Below the pieces are notes generated by a model that worked only from the letters and a program-made list of their open reading frames with translations, did no database searches and had not been told where the DNA came from. Made by a program: the position numbers and the translations under genes. From an uncultured Clostridia bacterium (GTDB taxonomy: Bacteria; Bacillota; Clostridia; Oscillospirales; Acutalibacteraceae): 64,000 nt of DNA. The stretch is from contig CALWIW010000003.1 of NCBI GenBank assembly GCA_944380855.1, positions 33,245 through 97,244 of the forward strand, written 5' to 3'. Shown here piece by piece: positions 36,349 to 45,937 of the stretch. The stretch's first letter is position 1. Each line of letters starts with the position of its first letter.

Positions 36349-38964
36349 ATGGCTGATTTATCACCGATGATGAAACAGTACTGCGAAATTAAAGAAAAAA
36401 ATAAAGACAGCATTTTGTTCTTCCGATTGGGAGATTTTTATGAGATGTTTTTTGATGACGCAAAAATTGCGTCCCGTGAGCTTAACCTAACCCTTACAGG
36501 CAAGGACTGCGGTTTGCCCGAACGTGCTCCCATGTGCGGAATACCTTTCCACAGCTATGAGGGGTATCTTGCTAAGCTGGTTGCAAAGGGCTATAAGGTG
36601 GCAATATGCGAACAAACCGAAGACCCTGCAAAGGCAAAAGGACTTGTAAAAAGAGAGATAATAAGAATTGTAACCCCCGGTACAGTCCTTGAAAGCAGTA
36701 TGCTTGACGAGGGCAAAAACAACTATATTGCCTCCCTTTACGGCTTAAACGGCGATATAGGAATGTGTTTCTGCGATATTTCAACAGGCGAACTGCTGGT
36801 AACTGTGGTAAGTGACAGTTCTGCAACAGGGGAACTGGTTAAAAACCAGCTTACCGCCTTTTATCCCAGGGAAATTTTAATCGGCGGAGATGTTGTAAAC
36901 TTTAAAAAGCTTGGTACCTTTGTTTCCGAAAAGCTTTCTGCATCGGTGGAAATGTTTGAGGACGAAAGATACAACGAGGATAAATGCCGCAGTGAACTTG
37001 AAAAACAGTTTCCCGTTGAGGAATTTCAAAAGATTTCTCAGATGCCTTTGGTTATAAAATCACTGGGAGGACTTTTGGAGTATCTTTCATTGACGCAAAT
37101 GGTTGGTCTTGAAAGAATAAATAAAATTAAAATCTTTACAGACAGTCAGTTTCTGCGGCTTGATTACAATACCTGCCGTAATCTTGAGCTTACCCAAACC
37201 ATGAGGTGCAATGAGAAAAAGGGTTCCCTGCTTTGGGTTATTGACAAGACAAAAACCCCTATGGGTAAACGTCTTATAAGAAGCTGGCTTGAAAAGCCTT
37301 TGATGAATATCTGTGAGATTATCAACAGGCAGAGTGCTGTTGAAGAGCTTGTAAACGATACTGAAAAGCGTATGGAGCTTGCTCATCTTATGTCCAAAAT
37401 TTCAGATATGGAAAGACTTTTGACAAAGATAGTTTACGGCTCTGCAAACGGCCGTGACCTGCGTTCTTTGGCTTCTACCTTGGAGATTCTTCCCGCCGTA
37501 AAAGCTTATATAGAAAACAGTACCTCTGCTAAGCTTTCCGAAATTTATTCTCAGCTTGATGTTTTGGAGGATATTTTTACCCTTATTGATAATTCCATTG
37601 GCACAGACCCTCCTTTTTCCGTAAGAGAGGGAAACATAATCAAAGAGGGATATAACAAAGAGCTTGATATTCTCAGAGGAGATATGAATAACTCATCTCA
37701 GCTTTTGGCAGATATTGAAGCAAGAGAAAAAGAGAAAACGGGAATTCCAAAGCTTAAAGTGGGATACAATAAGGTTTTCGGATATTATATTGAAATTCTG
37801 AACTCGTCAAAGGAGCTTGTACCCGATAATTACATAAGAAAGCAGACTCTTACAAACTGCGAGCGATACATAACGGACGATTTGAAGCTTCTTGAAAGCA
37901 GAATATTAGGAGCCAAGGACCGCTCGGTTGCCCTTGAATATGAGCTTTTGGACGGTATCAGAAAACAGGTTGCAGAAAACCTTGACCGAATCCAAAAATC
38001 CGCAACCGCTGTAGCTGTGCTTGACGTTTTGGTTTCCCTTGCAAATGTGGCTGTTGACAACAGATACGTGCGTCCCGAAATAAGCCTTGACGGAGCGATT
38101 AAGCTTAAAGACAGCCGTCACCCGGTTGTTGAGGCTATACTTAAAGGGGAGCCTTTTGTCCCCAATGATGTAAATCTTGACAACGATAACTGCCGTGTTG
38201 CCATTATAACAGGCCCCAATATGGCAGGTAAATCAACCTATATGCGTCAGACGGCATTGATTGTTATTATGGCACAGATGGGAAGCTTTGTTCCTGCTTC
38301 TTACGCTCATGTGGGAATCGTGGACAGCGTATTTACAAGAGTGGGGGCTTCCGACGATTTGGCGGCAGGTCAGTCTACCTTTATGGTGGAAATGAGCGAG
38401 GTTGCCAATATTGTGATGAACGCTACGTCAAAGAGCCTGCTTATTTTGGATGAAATAGGCAGAGGAACTTCCACCTTTGACGGAATGAGCATAGCAAGGG
38501 CTGTTTTGGAATATGTTGCGGATAAGAAAAAGTTAGGAGCAAAAGCTCTTTTTGCAACCCATTATCACGAGCTTACTGTCCTTGAGGATTTGCTTGACGG
38601 TGTTAAAAATTATAACATTGCCGTTAAACGCAGAGGCGACGATATAACTTTCCTCAGAAGAATTGTTCCAGGGGGAGCTGACGACAGCTACGGCGTTGCG
38701 GTTGCAAAGCTTGCCGGAGTTCCTGAGTGGATAATAAAAAGGGCAAACAAAATACTTTCCGAGATTGAAAGCGGAAAAAGAACGGAAGAACCTTTAAAGA
38801 AAACCTCTAAAAAAGAACAGATAAGCGAATTTACCTCGCCTTTGCTACTTACAGAAAGCACTCCGTCTAAGGTTGAGGAGAAACTGAAAGAGGTTGACGT
38901 AAATACTTTGACGCCTATTGAAGCTTTAAATCTTGTGTACGAGCTTAAAAAGCTTATGGAATAA
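36349..38964 (+). CDS. mutS: DNA mismatch repair protein MutS
   Basis: MutS recognises mispaired bases. The 871-residue protein has the mismatch-binding motif FFRLGDFYEMFFDDA (Phe-x-Glu wedge), connector, lever/clamp domains and the ATPase with Walker A GPNMAGKS (622-629), LLILDEIGRGTSTFDG and the closing helix-turn-helix. I chose ATG 36349 because AAAGGA is nine bases upstream; two earlier in-frame ATGs (36328, 36343) are worse spaced. It is separated from mutL only by a small membrane protein gene. Confidence 0.98.
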   Translation: MADLSPMMKQYCEIKEKNKDSILFFRLGDFYEMFFDDAKIASRELNLTLTGKDCGLPERAPMCGIPFHSYEGYLAKLVAKGYKVAICEQTEDPAKAKGLVKREIIRIVTPGTVLESSMLDEGKNNYIASLYGLNGDIGMCFCDISTGELLVTVVSDSSATGELVKNQLTAFYPREILIGGDVVNFKKLGTFVSEKLSASVEMFEDERYNEDKCRSELEKQFPVEEFQKISQMPLVIKSLGGLLEYLSLTQMVGLERINKIKIFTDSQFLRLDYNTCRNLELTQTMRCNEKKGSLLWVIDKTKTPMGKRLIRSWLEKPLMNICEIINRQSAVEELVNDTEKRMELAHLMSKISDMERLLTKIVYGSANGRDLRSLASTLEILPAVKAYIENSTSAKLSEIYSQLDVLEDIFTLIDNSIGTDPPFSVREGNIIKEGYNKELDILRGDMNNSSQLLADIEAREKEKTGIPKLKVGYNKVFGYYIEILNSSKELVPDNYIRKQTLTNCERYITDDLKLLESRILGAKDRSVALEYELLDGIRKQVAENLDRIQKSATAVAVLDVLVSLANVAVDNRYVRPEISLDGAIKLKDSRHPVVEAILKGEPFVPNDVNLDNDNCRVAIITGPNMAGKSTYMRQTALIVIMAQMGSFVPASYAHVGIVDSVFTRVGASDDLAAGQSTFMVEMSEVANIVMNATSKSLLILDEIGRGTSTFDGMSIARAVLEYVADKKKLGAKALFATHYHELTVLEDLLDGVKNYNIAVKRRGDDITFLRRIVPGGADDSYGVAVAKLAGVPEWIIKRANKILSEIESGKRTEEPLKKTSKKEQISEFTSPLLLTESTPSKVEEKLKEVDVNTLTPIEALNLVYELKKLME

Positions 38965-38991
38965 AATTTCTATGGCTTTGGGAGTGATTCT

Positions 38992-39297
38992 GTGAACAAT
39001 ATACCGTTAATTGTAATCGGAGCTGTTATTTCTTTATTAGGCTGTTTAAATATTATGGGAAATATCAGTTCAATTCATTGGTACAACAGAAGAAAGGTAA
39101 CAGAAGAAGATATTCCGAAGTACGGACGGCTTGTGGGAAGCGGAACACTTGTAATAGGAATCTCAATGATAGTTACCGGAATATTACAGATGATATTTAA
39201 TAATGAGATTATATATTATATAACCGCAGCAGGAATTGTGATTGGAATTGTTTTGATTTTTTGGGGACAGTTCAAATATAACAAAGGAATATTTTAG
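38992..39297 (+). CDS. Small membrane protein, unknown
   Basis: The 101-residue protein has three predicted membrane helices (about residues 3-22, 48-66 and 73-93) and a polar loop (HWYNRRKVTEEDIPKYGRLVG). I do not recognise a family with confidence; it resembles DUF3784-like small membrane proteins. It starts at GTG 38992 with GGGAGTG nearby, 27 bases after mutS and 42 before mutL, so it is probably co-transcribed with the repair genes. Confidence 0.65.
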   Translation: MNNIPLIVIGAVISLLGCLNIMGNISSIHWYNRRKVTEEDIPKYGRLVGSGTLVIGISMIVTGILQMIFNNEIIYYITAAGIVIGIVLIFWGQFKYNKGIF

Positions 39298-39339
39298 ACT
39301 GTAACTATAAAAGTACATTAAATAAGGGTGGTGACACGT

Positions 39340-41532
39340 GTGGGAAAAATTAATGTTTTGGACAAGCATATGGCGGAGCTTATAGCCGCCGGCGAAGTGG
39401 TGGAAAGACCGGCTTCCGTAATTAAAGAAATGGTGGAAAATTCTATAGATGCTGGCTCTACAGCTATAACGGTCGAAATTAAAAACGGCGGCGTGTCATT
39501 TATGAGAATTTCCGACAACGGCAGCGGAATTTTGAAAGATGATGTAAAAAAAGCTTTCCTACGCCATGCCACAAGCAAAATAAAGGACCAATATGATTTG
39601 GACAGAATCGGCACTTTGGGCTTTAGGGGAGAAGCTTTGGCTTCGATTTCCGCAGTTTCTGATTTGACCCTTATAACAAGATGTCCCGAGGATTTTATGG
39701 GAACAACCTACAGAATAAGGGGCGGCGAGGAAATTCAGTTTGAGGAAATAGGCTGTCCGGTTGGCACCACCTTTATTGTCCGTGAACTTTTTTACAATGT
39801 TCCCGCAAGAATGAAATTCCTTAAAAAAGATATTTCAGAGGGAAACGCAGTTGCCGCTGTTATGGACAGGCTGGCATTGGCTCACCCTGAAATTTCCTTT
39901 ACATTTATCAAAGACGGTAAAACAGTTTTGAAAACCACAGGGGACGGAAAGCTGCGTTCCGCAATTTATTCTGTGTTTGGCAGAGACTTTGTAAATACTC
40001 TTATGCCTGTTGATTATACCCTCGATAACATTCGTGTTTACGGCTTTATTTCAAAGCCCGTTCATTCACGACCTAACAGAAATATGCAAAACTTTTTTAT
40101 CAACGGCCGTTATGTAAAAACCAAAACGGGAGTTGTGGCTTTAGAGGAAGCCTGCAAGGGTTCTGTTATGGTGGGAAAATTTCCTGCCTGCGTTTTGAAT
40201 ATTAAGCTTGATTTTTCAATGGTGGACGTTAATGTTCACCCGGCGAAAATTGAGGTTAGATTTGTAAACGAAAAGCCTGTCTTTGACGCAGTTTACCACG
40301 GCGTAAAATCCGCATTGCTTAAAGAAGATACTAATAAAAACGCGGTTATAAATCCGGTTCAGCACAATAATTTAAATGAGGTTCAAAGAACAAAGGTAAA
40401 TCCCTTTGAAATGGCACAGATGATTTTCAAAAAACGGGATTTTGAAAATACACCTAAGGAAGTTAAAAACAATAATTTAAAAAATACTGACCCAATAGTG
40501 GAGCTTGACAAAAATGTTGAAACTCCGAAGCCTTTTGAGATTAAAGAAGAATTAAGTGTAAATACAGAGAAAAAAGAAAAAAAAGAGCAGGAAAATGCTG
40601 TATTAAATCTTTCTGAAGAAAAAACGGACAGGGCTGATGTTTCAGTTCCTTTTAGCGAAGAATACACTAAAACAAACGTAAATTCATCGGAAAGTGAAAA
40701 TATAAAAAAAATCACTCCGTCTGATGAATATATAAAAGCTTTAAAAGAAAAGCTTATGAATAACCTAAAGGAGCATGGCACCCTCTCGGCTCAAGATGAC
40801 AGCAACGATTTTAATGACCGTGAAAATGCTGAAACAGCGGAATATGCAGAGCCTTCGGCAGACAGTGAAGAAAATTTCGATACAGAAGAAAAAGAACAGC
40901 AGGAAAATTCAGAAGTGTTGGAAACAATTCAGGAAAATCTTATTGAAGACAGCAGCAGTGTTTCAATGCCCAGATTTGTGGGAGAATTATTCAATACATA
41001 TATAATTCTTGAAAATGAGAAAAAAGAGATGCTCCTTGTGGATAAGCACGCAGCACACGAAAGAATACTTTACGAAAAGCTTAAAAAGGAAAAGGGAAAA
41101 GGATTTTCCCAGATACTTTTAGAGCCTGTAAGAGTTCTGCTTGACAAAATAGATTACGATAACAGTGTATCAAACCTTGATGTGTTCAATGACGCAGGTT
41201 TTGAGGTAGAGGATTTCGGTTACGGAACTCTTATTGTCAGAAGTGCTCCACAGTATCTTGACGAAAAGGATATTTACGATTCTGTTGTGGAGATGGCAGG
41301 CTATATATCAAAAAACAAAAAAGACATCACCACAGAACATATGGATTGGATTTATCACAATGTAGCGTGCCGTGCCGCAGTAAAGGGCGGAAATATTAAC
41401 AGCGAGGCTGAGCTTATGGAGATTGTTAAAATACTAAATGAAAATCCACAGCTTCGATACTGTCCTCACGGCAGACCTATTGTGGTTTCAATTACAAAAC
41501 GAGAAATAGAAAAACAGTTTGGCAGGGTGTGA
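39340..41532 (+). CDS. mutL: DNA mismatch repair protein MutL (endonuclease type)
   Basis: The 730-residue MutL links MutS to strand incision. The GHKL ATPase domain shows IAAGEVVERP, ENSIDAG, DNGSGI and GFRGEALASI. An acidic, low-complexity linker runs from about 330 to 540. The C-terminal domain has the endonuclease metal motif DKHAAHERILYE (from Asp568) and CPHGRP near the end, so this MutL should nick DNA itself, as expected for bacteria without MutH. GTG 39340 is taken as start, eight bases after GGGTGG; GTG 39328 and 39331 are alternatives. Confidence 0.97.
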   Translation: MGKINVLDKHMAELIAAGEVVERPASVIKEMVENSIDAGSTAITVEIKNGGVSFMRISDNGSGILKDDVKKAFLRHATSKIKDQYDLDRIGTLGFRGEALASISAVSDLTLITRCPEDFMGTTYRIRGGEEIQFEEIGCPVGTTFIVRELFYNVPARMKFLKKDISEGNAVAAVMDRLALAHPEISFTFIKDGKTVLKTTGDGKLRSAIYSVFGRDFVNTLMPVDYTLDNIRVYGFISKPVHSRPNRNMQNFFINGRYVKTKTGVVALEEACKGSVMVGKFPACVLNIKLDFSMVDVNVHPAKIEVRFVNEKPVFDAVYHGVKSALLKEDTNKNAVINPVQHNNLNEVQRTKVNPFEMAQMIFKKRDFENTPKEVKNNNLKNTDPIVELDKNVETPKPFEIKEELSVNTEKKEKKEQENAVLNLSEEKTDRADVSVPFSEEYTKTNVNSSESENIKKITPSDEYIKALKEKLMNNLKEHGTLSAQDDSNDFNDRENAETAEYAEPSADSEENFDTEEKEQQENSEVLETIQENLIEDSSSVSMPRFVGELFNTYIILENEKKEMLLVDKHAAHERILYEKLKKEKGKGFSQILLEPVRVLLDKIDYDNSVSNLDVFNDAGFEVEDFGYGTLIVRSAPQYLDEKDIYDSVVEMAGYISKNKKDITTEHMDWIYHNVACRAAVKGGNINSEAELMEIVKILNENPQLRYCPHGRPIVVSITKREIEKQFGRV

Positions 41533-41538
41533 TTACCG

Positions 41539-42510
41539 ATGTCCCATGAAAATAAAATAAAGGTTTTGACTGTAGTAGGACCTACCGCTTCGGGAAAGAC
41601 CGCTTTAGCTGTTGCCTTGGCAAAGATATTTGACGGAGAGATAGTTTCTGCGGATTCTATGCAGATTTACAAAGAGATGAATATAGCAACGGCAAAACCC
41701 AATGACGAGGAGAAACAGGGTGTTGTTCATCATCTTATGGATTTTCTTCCTCCGTCGGAAATTTTTTCCGTTGCTGACTATGTAAAGGAAGCTAAAAGCA
41801 TAATTGAAGATATAAACAAAAGAGGAAAGCTTCCTATAATTGCCGGCGGCACAGGACTTTACGTTGACTCTCTTTTAAAAGGCGTTAAGTTTACCGAGGA
41901 AAAATTTGACCCTGATTTAAGGGAAAGGCTTAACAGCGAATACAGAGAATTCGGAATAGAACCTCTTTTGGAAAAACTTAAAGATATAGACTTTGAAAGC
42001 TATCAAAAGCTTGAAAGGGAGAGAAACCCGAAAAGAATTATAAGAGCATTGGAGATTTATGAAACAAGCGGAGTTACAATGTCACAGCAGATAAAAAATT
42101 CCCTGCCTGAAGATACTCCCTACGATGCTGTGAAAATCGGTCTTAAATGTGAAGACAGGCAAAAGCTGTACGACCGGATTAATTTAAGAGTTGATTTAAT
42201 GATGGAGCAGGGACTTTTGGAGGAGACGGAAAAGGTATTAAATAAACCTTTGGGAGCTACTGCTGTAATGGCTATAGGTTATAAGGAATTGGCTCCGTAT
42301 TTTAAAGGTGAAAAAAGCCTTGAACAGTGCGTTGAGCATTTAAAGCAGGAAACAAGACGGTATGCCAAAAGGCAGCTTACATGGTTTGGAAGAGATAAAG
42401 AAATACATTGGATATTGACTGACAAATGGGAAGGCTTTCAAGATATTGTTGAGCAGGCGGAAAATATCTGCATTTCTGCCGGAATATCAAAAAAGCCGTG
42501 GAAGGAGTAA
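41539..42510 (+). CDS. miaA: tRNA dimethylallyltransferase
   Basis: MiaA isopentenylates A37 of tRNA, making the substrate for MiaB. The 323-residue protein has the P-loop GPTASGKT (14-21), SADSMQIYKEM, the IAGGTGLYVDSLL motif and the tail RRYAKRQLTWF. It starts at ATG six bases after the mutL stop; no strong SD is seen, suggesting translational coupling. Confidence 0.97.
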   Translation: MSHENKIKVLTVVGPTASGKTALAVALAKIFDGEIVSADSMQIYKEMNIATAKPNDEEKQGVVHHLMDFLPPSEIFSVADYVKEAKSIIEDINKRGKLPIIAGGTGLYVDSLLKGVKFTEEKFDPDLRERLNSEYREFGIEPLLEKLKDIDFESYQKLERERNPKRIIRALEIYETSGVTMSQQIKNSLPEDTPYDAVKIGLKCEDRQKLYDRINLRVDLMMEQGLLEETEKVLNKPLGATAVMAIGYKELAPYFKGEKSLEQCVEHLKQETRRYAKRQLTWFGRDKEIHWILTDKWEGFQDIVEQAENICISAGISKKPWKE

Positions 42511-42516
42511 TATTCT

Positions 42517-43803
42517 GTGAAAAGGACTGAAAGAAAAAAAGTATGGTTCACAGGCGGCATAATTCTGCTTGTGGCTGTTGTGATAATAACATATATATCA
42601 AAGTCCGCAGGTGCTATTAAAACCGAGGACGGCGTTTATACACAGGTAACAGATTATATAGATACTACAGGTTATGTGGTGAGAAATGAAAGCTATATTC
42701 TGTCTACAAAGGACGGTATTGTAGCTTATGATATTGACGACGGCGAGAAAGTAAATCAGGGCGGAGTAGTGGGAAGTGTTTTCCAGACAGAAAAGGACGC
42801 TCTTAATCATAAAAAAATCCGTGAGATTGATGACTCAATAGAAAACTTCCAAAGGCTTAATCAGACAAATGTAAATGTGCAGATAGGTTTGGACTCTGTA
42901 AACAATCAGCTTGATTCAAGGCTTATAAATTTTCAAAAAGACCTTAATAATAACAGCTTTAAATCAATGGATACAAATGTTACAGAACTTATGTATCTGA
43001 TAAATCAAAAGCTGATTTTAACAGGCAAAGTCAATAATTTTAACAACGAAATTCAGGAGCTTCAGCAGGAAAAGGAGACTCTTATAAATGAGACGGCAGA
43101 AAGCCTGAGAACCATAACAAGCGATTATGCGGGATATTTTGTGTCAACCTGCGACGGATATGAAAATATTTTAAGCTATGAGGACATAGAAAATATCACT
43201 CTTGAAGATTACAACAGTGTCGGAACAGCGGCAAACGTTCCGGATTCTGCTATAGGAAAGGTAATTCACAGCCTTGACTGGTACGTTGTCTGTCCTGTTA
43301 CAGCTGACCAGGCTTTCAGTATTTCAAAAGGCTCAACAAACGTCACCATAAAAATGCCGTATGCCTTTTCAGGTGATATTCCGGCTAAGGTTGTAAAGGT
43401 TAATCAGCAGGACGACCAGTCGGACGGAGTGGTTATTCTTAAATGTTCATATATGGACGCAGACCTTTCAAAAATCAGGTCGGAAACGGTTCAGATTGGT
43501 ATGAAGACCTATGAAGGCATAAGGGTAAGCAAAAATGCTCTGCAAAACGACTATGTGACCTACACATATGAGGACGAAAACGGCAATACGGTAGAAGATA
43601 AAAAATTGGTTCAGGGCGTTTATGTGAAATACGGAAGCAAGCTGATTTTTAAACAGGTTTCCATTATCTATGCGGGAAATGATTTTGTAATATGCGACCC
43701 TTCCCCTGAAGAGGGAGTTTTGTTTAACGGTAAAACCGTTGAACTGTATGACCAGATTGTTGTAAGCGGAGGTAATTTGTATGACGGAAAAATTGTTGGC
43801 TGA
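42517..43803 (+). CDS. HlyD-like membrane protein upstream of the division cluster
   Basis: The 428-residue protein has one N-terminal membrane helix (about residues 9-28), then a barrel-sandwich/lipoyl-like half (SYILSTKDGIVAYDIDDGEKVNQGGVVGSVF), a coiled-coil hairpin (about 85-195), a returning beta part, and a C-terminal region (VVVILKCSYMDADLSKIRSETVQIG). This is the layout of HlyD/membrane-fusion adaptors. No ABC exporter is encoded nearby; instead it lies between miaA and yggS and overlaps yggS by 23 bases. Similar genes stand at the head of the sepF cluster in related clostridia. The start is GTG 42517. Function is unknown; a role at the division site is an inference from position. Confidence 0.75.
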   Translation: MKRTERKKVWFTGGIILLVAVVIITYISKSAGAIKTEDGVYTQVTDYIDTTGYVVRNESYILSTKDGIVAYDIDDGEKVNQGGVVGSVFQTEKDALNHKKIREIDDSIENFQRLNQTNVNVQIGLDSVNNQLDSRLINFQKDLNNNSFKSMDTNVTELMYLINQKLILTGKVNNFNNEIQELQQEKETLINETAESLRTITSDYAGYFVSTCDGYENILSYEDIENITLEDYNSVGTAANVPDSAIGKVIHSLDWYVVCPVTADQAFSISKGSTNVTIKMPYAFSGDIPAKVVKVNQQDDQSDGVVILKCSYMDADLSKIRSETVQIGMKTYEGIRVSKNALQNDYVTYTYEDENGNTVEDKKLVQGVYVKYGSKLIFKQVSIIYAGNDFVICDPSPEEGVLFNGKTVELYDQIVVSGGNLYDGKIVG

Positions 43804-44494
43804 CGTAGAGTATAACTTTAAAACAATACAGGAAAATATTTGGAATGCGGCAGCTTCTGTAGGAAAAAGCGGTGACGATATTACCTTTTTGGCAGCTACT
43901 AAAACCGTTGAGCCTGAAATCATAAATCATGCAATTTCTTTGGGACTTGACCACATAGGAGAAAATAAGGTTCAGGAGCTTTTGTCAAAATATGATTTTT
44001 ATAATCTTGAAAAATGCTCTTTGCAGTTTATAGGTCATCTTCAGAGAAACAAAGTCAGACAGATAATAGATAAGGTTGACCTTATACAGTCTGTTGATTC
44101 GGCGAAGCTTGCAGATGAGATATCACAGCAGGCATTAAAGCATGACTTGGTAATGGACGTGCTGGTAGAGGTAAATATCGGAAAAGAAGAGAATAAATCC
44201 GGTGTTATGCCTGAAGAATTGGAAGATTTACTGTGGAATATAGCGAATTTTAAGGGAATAAAGGTAAAAGGATTGATGACAATACCGCCAATTTGTAATA
44301 ATACACAGAAAATCAGAAAATATTTCGAGAATATGCACAATATTTTCATTGACATATCGTCGAAAAAAATAGATAATATAAATATGGATATTTTGTCGAT
44401 GGGTATGTCGGCAGATTATTGCGAGGCTATTATGGAGGGAGCCACAATGATAAGGGTCGGTTCCTCTCTTTTCGGTCCGCGTATATATAAATAA
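43781..44494 (+). CDS. YggS/YlmE family PLP-binding protein
   Basis: The 237-residue protein is the PLPBP type: FLAATKTVEPEIINHAI (PLP lysine in AATK, about residue 37), IGENKVQELLSKY, QFIGHLQRNKVRQI and the C-terminal LSMGMSADYCEAIMEGATMIRVGSSLFG. Members regulate vitamin B6 and amino-acid balance rather than catalysing a known reaction. It is ylmE of the ylm division cluster, next to sepF. It overlaps the preceding gene by 23 bases. Confidence 0.94.
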   Translation: MTEKLLADVEYNFKTIQENIWNAAASVGKSGDDITFLAATKTVEPEIINHAISLGLDHIGENKVQELLSKYDFYNLEKCSLQFIGHLQRNKVRQIIDKVDLIQSVDSAKLADEISQQALKHDLVMDVLVEVNIGKEENKSGVMPEELEDLLWNIANFKGIKVKGLMTIPPICNNTQKIRKYFENMHNIFIDISSKKIDNINMDILSMGMSADYCEAIMEGATMIRVGSSLFGPRIYK

Positions 44495-44514
44495 ATTAAG
44501 TGGAGGATTTTGCT

Positions 44515-45018
44515 ATGGCAGGGTTAGTTAACAAGATTAAAAATCTTTGGGGAGATTCTGAGGACGAATACGAGTACGATGATGAAATGAATGAATATGA
44601 TGATATGGATGACGATATAGAAGATGATTATGAGGAAGAGCGTGTAGAAAGACAGCCTCAAAGAGAAACTTATCAGAGAAAAAGCTATAACAATGCTATG
44701 AACGGAGGAAATAAAGTGGTTAATTTCAGTGCAACAGCAAAGCTTCAGGTTGTACTCTTTAAGCCTGAAAAATTCGGTGAAGAAACAAGAACTATTGCAG
44801 ACGAGCTTATTAAGCTTCATACTGTTGTTTTGAACCTTGAAAATACCAACAAGGATATGGCAAGAAGAATTATCGACTTCCTCAGCGGTGTAGCATATGC
44901 CAAGGGCGGTCAGATAAAGAAGGTTGCTGCTAATACATATATCATTATTCCTAACAATGTTGAGCTTACAGGCGATGACCTTCTCGACGAGCTTGAGAAT
45001 AACGGATTGTATCTTTAA
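44515..45018 (+). CDS. sepF: Cell division protein SepF
   Basis: SepF anchors FtsZ filaments to the membrane and shapes the septum. The 167-residue protein begins with a membrane-binding amphipathic helix (AGLVNKIKNLWG), an acidic Tyr-rich linker (about 15-55) and the conserved SepF core (KVVNFSATAKLQVVLFKPEKF..., ENTNKDMARRIIDFLSGVAYA). ATG 44515 follows GTGGAGGA by about seven bases; an ATG at 44500 would place the SD within the gene. Its stop overlaps the ylmH start by one base. Confidence 0.96.
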   Translation: MAGLVNKIKNLWGDSEDEYEYDDEMNEYDDMDDDIEDDYEEERVERQPQRETYQRKSYNNAMNGGNKVVNFSATAKLQVVLFKPEKFGEETRTIADELIKLHTVVLNLENTNKDMARRIIDFLSGVAYAKGGQIKKVAANTYIIIPNNVELTGDDLLDELENNGLYL

Positions 45019-45800
45019 TGAAAAAATTAAAAGTTGATGCTTTTTCTGAGGAGGATTCCATCCTATCAGCGAAAATATGTGATTTAATATCATTGTCAGA
45101 AAGGCGTTGTTGTCCATGTTTTTCGGATTTTCTGAATCTGCATGAGATTCATGTTGCCGTAAAAACGGCAGACAGCAATGCTTTTTCTCGTTATTGCCTT
45201 TTCGGAGGCTTTGAACAGGCTGAAAGGAAGATGTTTTGTGCTTTTCCTGATTATATGGAGGAAGAGGACTGTGCCGAACAATTTCCTATCGTTCCGCTGA
45301 CTTTTATTTATAAAAAGGAATTTCCCTTGTCCCACAGTGATTTTTTGGGTGCGTTAATGGCACTTGGCATAAAACGAAGCTGTCTTGGCGATATTGTTGC
45401 TGCCGGAGAGGGACAGACAGTCGTATTTGTGAAAAAGGAAATGGCAGAATACATCTGCGGTAATGTTAATAAGGTGGGCAGGGTAGGAGTAAATGTAAAA
45501 AAAGATTTTCCGGCGAATTTTTCTCCTGTTAAAAGCTTTTCGGATATTTTTATTACTGTCAGTTCCATGCGTCTTGACTGTATTGTTTCGGCACTTACGG
45601 GATTAAGCCGGGAAAAATCATCGGCAATGATACTTGCAGGCAATGTATTTATTGACAGCGGAGAAGTTTTAAAGCAGGATTTTGCCGTAAAAGCAGGGGA
45701 TACCGTAACCGTCAGAAGAAAAGGCAAATTTATAGTGGATTCCGTAAACGGCAATACCAAAAAGGGAAGAATTAAGATTTCTGTAAAAAAATACACATAA
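45018..45800 (+). CDS. ylmH: YlmH family S4-domain RNA-binding protein
   Basis: The 260-residue protein has the YlmH arrangement: an N-terminal domain (DFLNLHEI..., FGGFEQAERKMFCAFPDY), a central part (HSDFLGALMALGIKRSCLGDI) and a C-terminal S4 domain (SSMRLDCIVSALTGLSREKSSAMILAGNVFI, about 180-255). The S4 domain binds RNA; in Bacillus the homologue acts on stalled ribosomal 50S-peptidyl-tRNA complexes. It sits between sepF and divIVA, its usual place. Confidence 0.94.
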   Translation: MKKLKVDAFSEEDSILSAKICDLISLSERRCCPCFSDFLNLHEIHVAVKTADSNAFSRYCLFGGFEQAERKMFCAFPDYMEEEDCAEQFPIVPLTFIYKKEFPLSHSDFLGALMALGIKRSCLGDIVAAGEGQTVVFVKKEMAEYICGNVNKVGRVGVNVKKDFPANFSPVKSFSDIFITVSSMRLDCIVSALTGLSREKSSAMILAGNVFIDSGEVLKQDFAVKAGDTVTVRRKGKFIVDSVNGNTKKGRIKISVKKYT

Positions 45801-45815
45801 AATTGCGTTTTATAT

Positions 45816-45844
45816 TTGATTTTACACAAGGAATATGATATTAT
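45816..45844 (+). promoter_or_regulatory. Probable promoter of divIVA
   Basis: TTGATT (45816-45821) and TATTAT (45839-45844) are 17 bases apart, about 90 bases before the divIVA start. The match is moderate. Confidence 0.5.
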
Positions 45845-45937
45845 AAGACAATGGTATCTGATATTTGTTTTTAAATATTGTTAAAAAGAACTTTAACGAG
45901 CTTACGAATAAAAAATATACGACAGGAGTGCGTTTAG

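Noticed and set aside
45308-45829. Minus-strand open frame of 173 codons opposite ylmH
   Set aside because: Shadow of the clear ylmH coding frame; no RBS and low-complexity product.
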